Shown here piece by piece: positions 9,603 to 17,711 of a DNA stretch of 61,220 bases (the stretch's first letter is position 1; every line of letters starts with the position of its first letter). The position numbers were made by a program, and so were the translations under genes. The notes below the pieces were generated by a model. It was not told the DNA's origin. It did no database searches and worked only from the letters and a program-made list of their open reading frames with translations. Origin of the DNA: Pseudomonadota bacterium (lineage in GTDB: Bacteria > Pseudomonadota > Alphaproteobacteria > Reyranellales > Reyranellaceae); contig JAFEFF010000096.1 of NCBI GenBank assembly GCA_018240745.1, positions 1-61,220 on the forward strand, written 5' to 3'.

Positions 9603-10712
9603 ATGCAGTTCGGATATTTCACGATGCCATCGCACCCGCCGGAGAGGCCGCTCAAGGCCGGACACGACTGGGACCTTCAGGTGATCCGCTGGCTCGACGA
9701 GCTGGGCTTCGCCGAGTGCTGGATCGGCGAGCATCATACCGCCCCGTGGGAGCCGCATCCCTCGCCCGACCTCCTGGTCGCGCAGGCGCTGATGCAGACC
9801 AGGAATATCCGGTTGGGCCCGGGCGGCTTCCTGCTGCCCTATCATCATCCCGCCGAGCTCGCGAACCGCGTTGCCATGCTCGATCACCTGTCGGGCGGGC
9901 GGCTGAACTTCGGCGTCGCCGCCTCCGGCCTGCCGAGCGACTGGGCGATGTTCAACGTCGACGGCATGTCGGGCGTCAATCGCGAGATGACGCGCGAGGC
10001 GCTGGAGATCATCCTCAAGCTCTGGACCTCGAACGCGCCGTTCGACTTCAAGGGCAAGTTCTGGAATGTCAGCCAGCCCCCCGAGATGTTCGGCGTGCTG
10101 CGCCATCACATCAAGCCGCTGCAGAGCCCGCATCCGCCGATCGGCGTCGCCGGCTTGAGCAAGGGCTCCGACACGCTGAAGCTCGCCGGCGAGAAAGGCT
10201 TCCTGCCGATGAGCCTCAACCTCAACCCGGCCTATGTCGGCAGTCACTGGGAGGCGGTCGAGATCGGCGCCGCCAAGGCCGGCCGCACGCCCGATAGAGG
10301 CCAATGGCGCATGGTGCGCGAGGTGTTCGTCGCCGATACCGACGCCGAGGCGATGAAGCTCTCGGCCGGCTCCTATATGGGTCGCATGATGCGCGAGTAC
10401 TTCCTGCCGCTACTCGGCGCCTTCGGCTTCCTCGAGTACCTCAAGCATGACCCGAGCGTGCCTGACTCCGACGTGACGCCGGAGTATTGCGCGCAGCACA
10501 ACTGGATCATCGGCTCGCCCAGGACCGTGATCGAGAAGATCGAGAAGATCTACGACGAGGTCGGTGGCTTCGGCCAGCTGCTGGTGTTCGGCTTCGACTA
10601 CGCCGACAACCCGCAGGCCTGGCGCCACTCGCTCGAGCTGATCTCGAAAGAAGTGATGCCCAAGGTGCAGCACCTCAAGCCGAAAGCGGCCAAGAAGATG
10701 GCGGCGGAGTAG
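9603..10712 (+). CDS. LLM-class (bacterial luciferase-like) flavin-dependent oxidoreductase
   Basis: 369-aa protein of the luciferase-like monooxygenase fold, using reduced FMN or F420. The start MQFGYFTMPSHPPER has a textbook AGGAGG 5 bases upstream. Family features: the N-terminal beta strand, ECWIGEHHTAPWE, RLGPGGFLLPYHHPAELANR, the GRLNFGVAASG stretch and a late IIGSPRTVIEKI segment. The length fits the longer alkanal/limonene monooxygenase-like group. The substrate cannot be deduced. The divergent phosphatase gene may share a promoter region. Confidence 0.9.
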   Translation: MQFGYFTMPSHPPERPLKAGHDWDLQVIRWLDELGFAECWIGEHHTAPWEPHPSPDLLVAQALMQTRNIRLGPGGFLLPYHHPAELANRVAMLDHLSGGRLNFGVAASGLPSDWAMFNVDGMSGVNREMTREALEIILKLWTSNAPFDFKGKFWNVSQPPEMFGVLRHHIKPLQSPHPPIGVAGLSKGSDTLKLAGEKGFLPMSLNLNPAYVGSHWEAVEIGAAKAGRTPDRGQWRMVREVFVADTDAEAMKLSAGSYMGRMMREYFLPLLGAFGFLEYLKHDPSVPDSDVTPEYCAQHNWIIGSPRTVIEKIEKIYDEVGGFGQLLVFGFDYADNPQAWRHSLELISKEVMPKVQHLKPKAAKKMAAE

Positions 10713-10824
10713 TCCTCCGCGATCTCACCTCTGCAAGCCGCAGGCAGTCCGCGGCTTGCGCGCGGTCGACAACGCCGCACTTGCCGATCGGTCAGAAAGA
10801 TCGATGCCTCGCCCTCGCGCAGCT

Positions 10825-11055
10825 CTAGCGAACGCGCTCGGGCACCTGGGCTTCGACCACTTGGGCTTCGAACTGATCCGCGAGAAGCAGGAGTCTCCTC
10901 TTCTCCGTCTCGCACATGGCGGACGCGAGGATGCGGGTGCGCTGCGCCAGCTCGGCGATATCACGTGCACTCTCCCGCGAGGCACTGGTGTGAGTGGTGG
11001 CTTTGGATTGCCGACGAGGAGCCCTCGGAGGGGTCCGCGGTGATGTTCCATCCAT
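10825..11055 (-). CDS. Small helical hypothetical protein (76 aa)
   Basis: Short reading frame with a Ser/Arg/Thr-rich N-terminus and a long predicted helix (DIAELAQRTRILASAM...RRLLLLADQFEAQ). Similar small single-helix proteins with an 'ETRRxLLxLAxxYE' pattern are common and uncharacterised in alphaproteobacteria; the resemblance here is from memory. A GAGAGG lies shortly before the ATG. It lies alone between the LLM oxidoreductase and the IS1595-type gene. Confidence 0.5.
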   Translation of the reverse strand: MDGTSPRTPPRAPRRQSKATTHTSASRESARDIAELAQRTRILASAMCETEKRRLLLLADQFEAQVVEAQVPERVR

Positions 11056-11408
11056 AGCCGCCTCTCATCCATCCAATGTGACAAACCGACAATCGTCGAT
11101 ACATAACCCGCGGTTCGCGACACACTTTTGTGACCCACCGTTTGCGGCCCACAGGCATAAGAGCGAGTAAAAACAATGTCTTATCGTTTCCTTTGTGACT
11201 TTCCAGCCCCAACTTCCCACAATACACCTGTTGCGACCATTCTGTGACTGACCTACAGGTGTAAACGGGACGTTGGGAAATGAGGAGCTAGGCGGTTTCT
11301 TGGGGAAGCCGCCGACATCCTCCTCACTTGGAAGGGGTCTCGCCTGGTTGGCCGACCGAGCCTGTCAGCCTCGGACGACAACGGCGGGAAATGTATGGGG
11401 TAGTGGGA
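11056..11408. other. AT-richer intergenic segment with TGTGAC repeats
   Basis: No convincing gene. The segment is visibly less GC-rich than its surroundings. It holds four same-strand TGTGAC hexamers (11077, 11131, 11194, 11243) and the inverted repeat listed separately. It is upstream of the zinc-ribbon transposase-like gene and may hold its promoter, or be foreign DNA. Confidence 0.6.
11208..11277. repeat. Imperfect inverted repeat with 23-24-nt arms
   Basis: Left arm 11208-11231 and right arm 11255-11277 share, in inverted orientation, CCCAAC-n-TCCC-(4 or 5 n)-ACACCTGT: 18 identical positions with one indel in between. They face each other across a 23-base spacer that contains one TGTGAC. 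The layout could be an operator, an RNA hairpin or two abutted transposon ends. Confidence 0.7.
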
Positions 11409-11870
11409 ATGACAAACAATTCGATGGTTGCGGCATTCGCCGACGAGCTAAGCGCGCATCAATATCTCGAGACTATCATGTGGCCCGACGGCCCCACGTG
11501 CTTGCGCTGCGGTGCACGTGGCCGGATCGGGCAGCTCGACGGCGCAACCACCCGCATCGGCACCTACAAGTGCTATGCTTGCCGGAAGATCTTCTGCATC
11601 ACGCAGGGGACCATCTTCGAAAGAAGCCACGTTCCCCTGCACAAGTGGCTGCAGGCGATCTATCTGACAGATGGTGGCAGCAAGCCGATCGTGCCGTACC
11701 ACCTGGCGCGTATCGTGAACGTCTCGTTCAAGACAGCAACCACCATGATCGAGAAGCTGGCGGCCGCGGCCGCACGGGACGGAGCCTTCGGCCTCGATCG
11801 TCGGCACCGAGGTGAAATCCTCCGCCATCGCGATGATGGCGAACCAACTGCACGCAGCCTCCCCAATTAG
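11409..11870 (+). CDS. IS1595-type zinc-ribbon transposase-like protein, probably truncated
   Basis: 153-aa product. The N-terminal half matches the zinc ribbon of IS1595-family transposases: a helix ending in TIMWPDGPTCLRCGA, then two CxxC pairs (CLRC and CYAC) and CITQGTIFERSHVPLHKWL. The DDE/DDN catalytic domain expected after about residue 120 is absent; the C-terminal ~30 residues (HRGEILRHRDDGE) look out of character, as after a frameshift or truncation. It may be a transposase remnant or a stand-alone regulator derived from one. It sits in an AT-richer island with repeats on both sides. Confidence 0.7.
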   Translation: MTNNSMVAAFADELSAHQYLETIMWPDGPTCLRCGARGRIGQLDGATTRIGTYKCYACRKIFCITQGTIFERSHVPLHKWLQAIYLTDGGSKPIVPYHLARIVNVSFKTATTMIEKLAAAAARDGAFGLDRRHRGEILRHRDDGEPTARSLPN

Positions 11871-11974
11871 CTCCTGGCGGCAGGATCTGCCGCCGGTGAG
11901 CCGGGGGCTTTAGGTCGGATGCAGTAGCCGGCAGTCCGGGTAGAACCGGGCACCCTCGGCATCGAGGAGCGCTC

Positions 11975-12020
11975 GCTCACAGGTAGCGGGCGACCACTGG
12001 TTTGCTCACAGCTAGCGGGC
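11975..12020. repeat. Two 17-bp direct repeats, 29 bases apart
   Basis: GCTCACAGGTAGCGGGC at 11975 and GCTCACAGCTAGCGGGC at 12004 differ at one base. They lie between the zinc-ribbon gene and the end of the MFS gene. Closely spaced end repeats are seen in some insertion sequences (for example IS21-like), but no matching element is present. Confidence 0.6.
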
Positions 12021-12040
12021 AAGCCCGGACGTCGCTGCGC

Positions 12041-13324
12041 TCAGATCTTCGGCCAGGCCGAGTGCCGCTTGGACAGCACCGCGGCTGCGGCGAAGCCGCC
12101 CGCCGCGACCAGCATGATCGCGGTCAGCCCCCACAGCACCGGCGTGTAGTCGCCAAACGCGCTCCAGGCGAAGGCGCCCATCAGCGGGCCGGCGGCGCGC
12201 ATGATGTTGGTCGGCATGGTGAGCGCGCCGGACACGACACCATAGCCTTCGGGACCGATGAATTCCGGCACCGCCATGCCGCGCAGGATGGTCAACAGGC
12301 CGTTGGCGACGCCGTAGATGATGGCGAACAGGATCAGGCCGTAGACGTCGTCGACGCCCAGCGCAAGCATGCCCATCGCCACCGGGAAGGCGAAGTAGAT
12401 GCCGGCGCCGAGCTGGATGGTGCTGATTCGGTTCTGCGCCGCCATCAAGAGCACGCGGCCCACCACCTGCATCGGCCCGATCAGGGCTACGATCGCCATC
12501 ACCACGCCCATCTCGATCTTGCGCTCTGCGAGCAATGGGATGAGGTGGAAGCTCATCGCCGAGAAGGCGAGCCCGTAGCCGGCGAACGCCACCACCAGCC
12601 CCCAGAAGGCCGGCACGCGGATCGCCATCGCCAGCGGCCCACGCTTCTTGATGACGCTCTGCGATTGCGCCGCCTTCGGCATCTCGGAGATCGGCACCGC
12701 CTTCTCCTTCGGCCCCGGCACGAACAGCCCGTGGATCAGGAACGCCACGCCGACATTGATTGCCGCCAACACCATCAGCGCCGGCCGCCAGTCGATGCGT
12801 TCGATCAGCAACTGTGTGAACGGAATGCCGAAGGTACTGGCGAGACCGCCGAGGAAGGTCATCACCAGGATGGCCTGGCGGAAGCGCGGGCCGTAGACGC
12901 GGGTGATCACCGCGAAAGCGGGCTCGTAGAGCGTCACCGACTGGCAGGCGCCGAGGCCGAGCCAGATGACGTAGAACATCGCGATCGAGTGGACGTGCGA
13001 CCACGCGAACATCATCACCGCCGCGAGCAGCGAGCCTCCGGTCATCAGCAGCCGGCCGTAGCCTCGATCGATCCACGCGCCGACCGGAATTGAGCACAGG
13101 CCCGCCACCAGCAGACCGCCCGACAAGGCACCGAACAGCTCGTTGCGCGACCAGCCGAGTTCATTCTCCATCGGCACCACGAACAGCGGGAAGGTGTAAT
13201 AGACCAGCCCCCACGTGATCAGCTGGCCGAGCGACAGCACCCACAGGATGGTCGACGGGCGTTTCCGCCACGGTCCCTTTCCGCCGCCGACGATGCTGGC
13301 TCGAGCCTTGCCTTGTCCGTCCAT
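12041..13324 (-). CDS. MFS transporter
   Basis: 427-aa major facilitator protein with about 12 hydrophobic segments in two halves and a central charged loop (about residues 205-230). The N-terminal half has the monocarboxylate/oxalate-formate-like pattern: LSLGQLITWGLVYYTFPLF, then GAWIDRGYGR in the loop after TM2. The second half contains RGMAVPEFIGPEGYG. It is an inner-membrane exporter or importer of unknown substrate. It is divergent from the ROK kinase across about 75 bases, which might hint at a sugar- or acid-related role (inference). Confidence 0.88.
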   Translation of the reverse strand: MDGQGKARASIVGGGKGPWRKRPSTILWVLSLGQLITWGLVYYTFPLFVVPMENELGWSRNELFGALSGGLLVAGLCSIPVGAWIDRGYGRLLMTGGSLLAAVMMFAWSHVHSIAMFYVIWLGLGACQSVTLYEPAFAVITRVYGPRFRQAILVMTFLGGLASTFGIPFTQLLIERIDWRPALMVLAAINVGVAFLIHGLFVPGPKEKAVPISEMPKAAQSQSVIKKRGPLAMAIRVPAFWGLVVAFAGYGLAFSAMSFHLIPLLAERKIEMGVVMAIVALIGPMQVVGRVLLMAAQNRISTIQLGAGIYFAFPVAMGMLALGVDDVYGLILFAIIYGVANGLLTILRGMAVPEFIGPEGYGVVSGALTMPTNIMRAAGPLMGAFAWSAFGDYTPVLWGLTAIMLVAAGGFAAAAVLSKRHSAWPKI

Positions 13325-13401
13325 GTCATCGAAGCGTAGCGTTCGCCTCGGTCGAAGGCCAGCATCGACATCGGCGCCCGCATCCTGTGAACTCAGCGCT
13401 C

Positions 13402-14307
13402 ATGCGCATCGGCATCGATCTCGGCGGCACGAAAATTGAAGGCATCGTCCTCGATTCCGACGGCCGCGACAAAGCACGTTTGCGGATCGACACGCCCGAG
13501 GGCTCCTACGAGGCCGGCGTGAAGGCGATCGTCGACATGGTGCACGCGCTCGAAGAGCAGGTTGGCACCCAATGCAGCGTCGGCGTCGCCCATCCCGGCG
13601 CGATTTCGCCCGCCACTGGCCTGATCAAGAATGCCAACTCCACGCGCTTGAACGGCCATCCGCTGAACAAGGATCTCGAGAGGATGCTCGGCCGCCCGGT
13701 GCGGCTGGAGAATGACGCCAACTGCTTCGCCGTATCCGAGGCGTCGGACGGCGCGGCGGCGGGCTGCGGCATCGTGTTCGGCGTGATCCTGGGCACCGGT
13801 GTCGGTGGCGGCGTGGTGATCGACGGCCGCCCGCTGACCGGCGCGCAGGCGATCGCCGGGGAATGGGGCCATAATCCCCTGCCCCATCCGCACGACGACG
13901 AGCGTCCGGGCCTGCGCTGCTACTGTGGCCGCACCGGCTGCATCGAGACCTGGCTGAGCGGCCCGCGGCTGCAGGAGCAGTTCAAGCAGCGCACTGGCCG
14001 CACGTTGCGCGCCACCGAGATCGCCGACGCCGCGGAGGCCGGCGACACGCAGGCGGCGGAACAGATGGAACTCTATTGCGACAGGCTCGCGCGTGCGTTG
14101 TCCGTCGTCATCAACATCATCGACCCGCACGCCGTCGTGCTGGGCGGCGGGCTGTCGAAGATGAAGCGCCTCTACATGCGCGTGCCCGAGCTGTGGAAGC
14201 AGTACGTGTTCTCCGAGCCCGAGTTGATCGCGACCCGGCTATTGCCGCCGAAGTTCGGCGATTCCAGCGGGGTGCGCGGCGCCGCGTGGCTGTGGCCGCC
14301 CGGCTGA
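13402..14307 (+). CDS. ROK family sugar kinase (fructokinase/N-acetylglucosamine kinase-like)
   Basis: 301-aa ATP-dependent sugar kinase. MRIGIDLGGTKIEG is the N-terminal ATP-binding motif; the ATG just before it is preferred over a GTG 15 bases upstream. The catalytic base is Asp105 in ENDANC. The ROK zinc site is complete: His157 (GEWGHNP) and Cys173, Cys175, Cys180 (CYCGRTGC). A second glycine motif, GTGVGGGVV, follows Asp105. Fructose, mannose and GlcNAc are all possible substrates. It is close to Mak/NagK-type enzymes in layout. Confidence 0.92.
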   Translation: MRIGIDLGGTKIEGIVLDSDGRDKARLRIDTPEGSYEAGVKAIVDMVHALEEQVGTQCSVGVAHPGAISPATGLIKNANSTRLNGHPLNKDLERMLGRPVRLENDANCFAVSEASDGAAAGCGIVFGVILGTGVGGGVVIDGRPLTGAQAIAGEWGHNPLPHPHDDERPGLRCYCGRTGCIETWLSGPRLQEQFKQRTGRTLRATEIADAAEAGDTQAAEQMELYCDRLARALSVVINIIDPHAVVLGGGLSKMKRLYMRVPELWKQYVFSEPELIATRLLPPKFGDSSGVRGAAWLWPPG

Positions 14308-14347
14308 CGCCGAGGGAGGTCACGTCCCGCCCATCGGTATCGGAGCC

Positions 14348-14368
14348 CGTCCCGGGACTGGCGGGACG
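14348..14368. terminator. Hairpin between convergent ROK kinase and amn
   Basis: CGTCCCG and CGGGACG form a 7-bp stem around a 7-base loop, followed on the plus strand by ATTTGT rather than a full T-run. It lies between two converging stops and could act weakly in both directions. Confidence 0.4.
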
Positions 14369-14385
14369 ATTTGTCGGGCGAGCCA

Positions 14386-15837
14386 TCAGCGGAACGGCGG
14401 CTCGTCGAAGCCGCGCAGCTTGCGCGAGTGCAGCGAGCCCAGCTCGCCGCGCAGGAGGTCGATCGCCTCGAGGCCGATGCGCAGGTGCTCGCTCACCGCG
14501 CGCTCGTAGAAGCGCGTCGCGGCGCCGGGCAGCTTGATCTCGCCATGCAGGGGCTTGTCCGAGACGCATAGCAGGGTGCCGTAGGGCACACGCAGGCGAT
14601 AGCCCTGCGTCGCCAGCGCGGCGCTCTCCATGTCGACGGCTATGCAACGGCCGAGGCTGATGCGGCGGCGTTCCTGGCTGAAGCGCAGTTCCCAATTGCG
14701 GTCGTCGTAGCTCACCACCGTGCCGGTGCGCAGCCGCCGCTTCAGCGCATCGCCGCGCTGGCCGGTCACCTTCGCCGCCGCCTCCTGCAGCGCCACCTGC
14801 ACCTCCGCCAGTGCCGGGACCGGCATCTCGGTCGGAACCAGGTCGTCGAGGATGCGGTCGCGCCGCAGGTAGCCATGCGCCAGCACGTAGTCGCCGATCG
14901 TCTGCGACTGACGCAGGCCGCCGCAATGGCCGATCATCAGCCAGCAGTGCGGACGCAGCACCGCGAGATGGTCGGTCGCAGTCTTGGCGTTCGGGGGACC
15001 GACACCGATGTTGGCGATGGTGACGCCGCCCTGGTTGTCGGCGCGCATCAGGTTGTAGGCCGGCATCTGGAAGCGATGCCACGGCGCCGCGGCAACCTGT
15101 GCTTCCATCGTCGCCCTGGTCCCGCGCTCGACTATCGTGCCGCCCGGCAGGGCGAGACGGGCATAGGGGCCGTCGGGCCTGGCGAGCTCGGCCAGCGCCC
15201 AGGCGACGAACTGGTCGACGTAGCGCTGGTAGTTGGTGAACAGGATCCACGGCTGGATCGTGCGCCAGTCGGTGCCGGTGTAGTGCAGCAGCCGGCGCAG
15301 CGAGTAGTCGACCCGCACGGCATCGAACAGGGCGAGCGGCCGGGGCTTGTCCTCCTCATGCTGCCAGGTGCCATCGGCGATCTCGTCGCCGACATTGGAC
15401 AGCATCGGCGTCGGGAAGAAGCGCGCCAGCTCGCTGACCGAGAGGTCGCGATGGATGAACTCGTCGCCCTCGTCGGTGACGAAGGGATACGGGATCTCCT
15501 GCGTGCTGACGCCGACTTCGATGAGGGCGCCGAACTCGTCGACCAGCGGACGGAGCTGCTCCAGCAGGTAGCGCCGGAAGAACGCCGGCTGCGTGACCGT
15601 CGTGCAGTAGCGGCCCGGCGCCTGGAACTTCGCCCAGGCCCGCCAGGTGAAGGGAATGGCGCCGGACGGCTGCCAGTCGACGCGCAGCTCGGGATAACGG
15701 AACGCGGCGCGGTCCTCGGGCGCCGGTGGCTCGCCGGTCGCGGTGAAGTGCGCAAGCGCCGCGCGCAACGCAGCGCAGGCCTGCGTGTGCAGCTCCTCCA
15801 GCCGGTCGACTGCCTGCTCGGGCGTCAGGCCGGACAT
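14386..15837 (-). CDS. amn: AMP nucleosidase
   Basis: 483-aa enzyme that hydrolyses AMP to adenine and ribose 5-phosphate, helping control the AMP pool. The N-terminal half is the Amn-specific domain (FRYPELRV, FTWRAWAKFQAPG). The C-terminal half has the nucleoside phosphorylase/nucleosidase fold: IGHCGGLRQSQTIGDYV, VPTEMPVPALAEVQ, AVDMESAALATQGYR with the active-site Glu-Ser, and LLCVSDKPLHGE. The length agrees with E. coli Amn. It is preceded on its strand, with an 18-base gap, by two EipB-like genes. Confidence 0.95.
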   Translation of the reverse strand: MSGLTPEQAVDRLEELHTQACAALRAALAHFTATGEPPAPEDRAAFRYPELRVDWQPSGAIPFTWRAWAKFQAPGRYCTTVTQPAFFRRYLLEQLRPLVDEFGALIEVGVSTQEIPYPFVTDEGDEFIHRDLSVSELARFFPTPMLSNVGDEIADGTWQHEEDKPRPLALFDAVRVDYSLRRLLHYTGTDWRTIQPWILFTNYQRYVDQFVAWALAELARPDGPYARLALPGGTIVERGTRATMEAQVAAAPWHRFQMPAYNLMRADNQGGVTIANIGVGPPNAKTATDHLAVLRPHCWLMIGHCGGLRQSQTIGDYVLAHGYLRRDRILDDLVPTEMPVPALAEVQVALQEAAAKVTGQRGDALKRRLRTGTVVSYDDRNWELRFSQERRRISLGRCIAVDMESAALATQGYRLRVPYGTLLCVSDKPLHGEIKLPGAATRFYERAVSEHLRIGLEAIDLLRGELGSLHSRKLRGFDEPPFR

Positions 15838-15855
15838 CGCCTCATGTCCCCTTCG

Positions 15856-16680
15856 TCAGTTGCAGGTCGGCTTGGGCAGCGGCTCGAGCCGGGTGATGCG
15901 GTACTCGATGCCGCCCTCGCCCTCCTCGTGCGTGCCGTAAAGCTCGATGCCGTTGTCCAGCATCAGGCTGCTCATCTCGTAGGCCGCCTCGCCGTTCTGG
16001 TCCTTCGGATCGGGATCGAAGAAGGCGCCACGGTAGTAGATGCGGCCGCGATTCTCGGCGAGCGAGGCCCCTTCCTCGGGAACCATGACGTTGGCGAGGC
16101 GCTTGGGCACCCGGCCGATCACCACGTTGACCTGCTGCGGCGGCTTCACCTTCTCGCCGAAGAAGAACAGTGCGTCGAAGCCGATGTCGCCCGCCTTGGC
16201 GTGCTGGATGGTCGCGCGGGTCATGGCGTTGGGGAACAGCGTGCCCTTGGGCAGCGCGACCGACTGGCCCTCGGGCTCGCCGAACAGCGACTGGCCGACG
16301 CCGTCGTCGCCGAGCGTGGCCTCGCCGCGCAACTGGCTGGTAGCCTTGCCGTTCGTGGCGGCGTTGTGCTCGAACTTCAGCTTGCGGCCGTCTCGGCTCT
16401 CGGTCATCTGCGAGGTCTGCTCGCTGACCACGCCGCCCTTGCCCCCCTGGAGCTCGAGGCGCATGCGCTGGCTGATGACATAGCCCTCGCAGGTCTGCTT
16501 CAGCTCGAAGGCGTAGGTGCCCGGCGTACCGATACCCGGCTTGCCCTTCTCGAGGAGGTTCACCGCATAGGCGGCGCGATGCGGCTGCAGCTCCTGGGCC
16601 GCGGCCGGCAGGGCGATCGACACGACGAGCGCCCCGGCAAGCGCCATGGGAGCGATGGGTACGCACGACACTCTCAGCAT
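15856..16680 (-). CDS. EipB family (DUF1849) envelope protein, copy 1
   Basis: 274-aa protein with an N-terminal signal peptide ending near PAAAQE, then the EipB pattern LQPHRAAYAVNL and a beta-rich body. Two cysteines remain in the mature part, in KQTCEGY and at the C-terminus (PKPTCN), the positions joined by the conserved disulfide of Brucella EipB. EipB is a periplasmic spiral beta protein needed for envelope integrity; the same role here is inferred. Its start overlaps the end of the paralogue by 7 bases, so the two are co-translated. Confidence 0.85.
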   Translation of the reverse strand: MLRVSCVPIAPMALAGALVVSIALPAAAQELQPHRAAYAVNLLEKGKPGIGTPGTYAFELKQTCEGYVISQRMRLELQGGKGGVVSEQTSQMTESRDGRKLKFEHNAATNGKATSQLRGEATLGDDGVGQSLFGEPEGQSVALPKGTLFPNAMTRATIQHAKAGDIGFDALFFFGEKVKPPQQVNVVIGRVPKRLANVMVPEEGASLAENRGRIYYRGAFFDPDPKDQNGEAAYEMSSLMLDNGIELYGTHEEGEGGIEYRITRLEPLPKPTCN

Positions 16681-17597
16681 TTCGGCCTCGGCACGGCTTG
16701 GATCTGGATCAGGCGGGCATCGACGGCAAAGTCACCATAGTCGAGCAGCATCGAGCGGGCGACGCCGTTGGCCAGTAGATCGAGCGCCATCTCATACTCC
16801 GGCTGGGCACCCTGGTCGCCATTGGCGAAAAAGGCAAAGCGCACCCCCCACGCAGGTTGCCGCAGCAGACCGATGTCGCCGCGCACCGGCGTGCCCGCGG
16901 TCGGCTTCGGCGGCTTGCCGATCACCGCATTGACCTGGAACGCGCCGTCGAGGCGTGCGCCGTCGAACACCTTGTAGGACACGGACTTGTCGCCCAGTTT
17001 GGCGTGCTTGATGACCAGCGCGAGGTGGCTGGTTGGAAACAACGTGCCGGCCGGCAGGTCGAAGCTGCGCGGCTCGGGCAAAGTGAAGCTCGCACGGCCT
17101 TTGCCGCCGATACCGTCGAGGTCGGCCTGGCCGCGCAGTTCCTCGTCGACCTCATCGTTCTGCGCGTTGCGCACGCTGAAGCGCAGCGCCAGCCCGTCCT
17201 TCGACTCGTAGCTGGTGAAGTTGGAATCGGTCTCGAACTCCTCGCCGTCGTTGCGCAGGAAAGTGAGCTTGATGCGCTGCTTGACGTTCCAGGCGTCGCA
17301 GGAATCGGCAGTCTCCAGCACCATGTTGCCGTTGACCTCGGCGATGCCACTGTTGGGTCGTGCGAGTGCCAGCTTCATCTCGTAGGTCGCGCGGTGCGGC
17401 GCCAGGATGACGTCGGAGGGCGGCCCCTCGACCGGCTGCGACTGGGGCGGCGGAGGCTGCAGCGGCTGCCGCTGGACCGGCTGCTGCTGGGCGTCGGCGA
17501 CGCCACTTATCCACAGGCCGAGCAAGGCCGCAGCGGTGACCGCCGCGAGGGATGCTGCAGTGGGAACGCGCGGACGGCGAAAACTATGGATGGACAA
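16674..17597 (-). CDS. EipB family (DUF1849) envelope protein, copy 2
   Basis: About 307 aa, paralogous to the gene that follows it. It has an N-terminal hydrophobic signal, a Gln/Pro-rich linker (about residues 38-60) absent from copy 1, then APHRATYEMKL and the same body (GTLFPTSHLALVIKHAKLGD). The disulfide pair is again present (ADSCDAW and the C-terminal PRPKC). The start is uncertain: the frame offers a TTG with no clear ribosome binding site. The two EipB genes and amn run in one direction with tiny gaps. Confidence 0.82.
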   Translation of the reverse strand: MSIHSFRRPRVPTAASLAAVTAAALLGLWISGVADAQQQPVQRQPLQPPPPQSQPVEGPPSDVILAPHRATYEMKLALARPNSGIAEVNGNMVLETADSCDAWNVKQRIKLTFLRNDGEEFETDSNFTSYESKDGLALRFSVRNAQNDEVDEELRGQADLDGIGGKGRASFTLPEPRSFDLPAGTLFPTSHLALVIKHAKLGDKSVSYKVFDGARLDGAFQVNAVIGKPPKPTAGTPVRGDIGLLRQPAWGVRFAFFANGDQGAQPEYEMALDLLANGVARSMLLDYGDFAVDARLIQIQAVPRPKC

Positions 17598-17711
17598 CGG
17601 GCAAATGGCTGAGGGCTAGGCCTTGTAGCCGGACGCTCAAGCGTAATATCCATACCCGCCGATTACCAGAAACATCGCCTGCGTCAGGGCTGCACAGGGG
17701 GATACCGTCAA

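Noticed and set aside
8193..10304. Long minus-strand frame covering the phosphatase region and the LLM gene
   Set aside because: It is out of frame with the phosphatase and antisense to the LLM oxidoreductase; no motifs.
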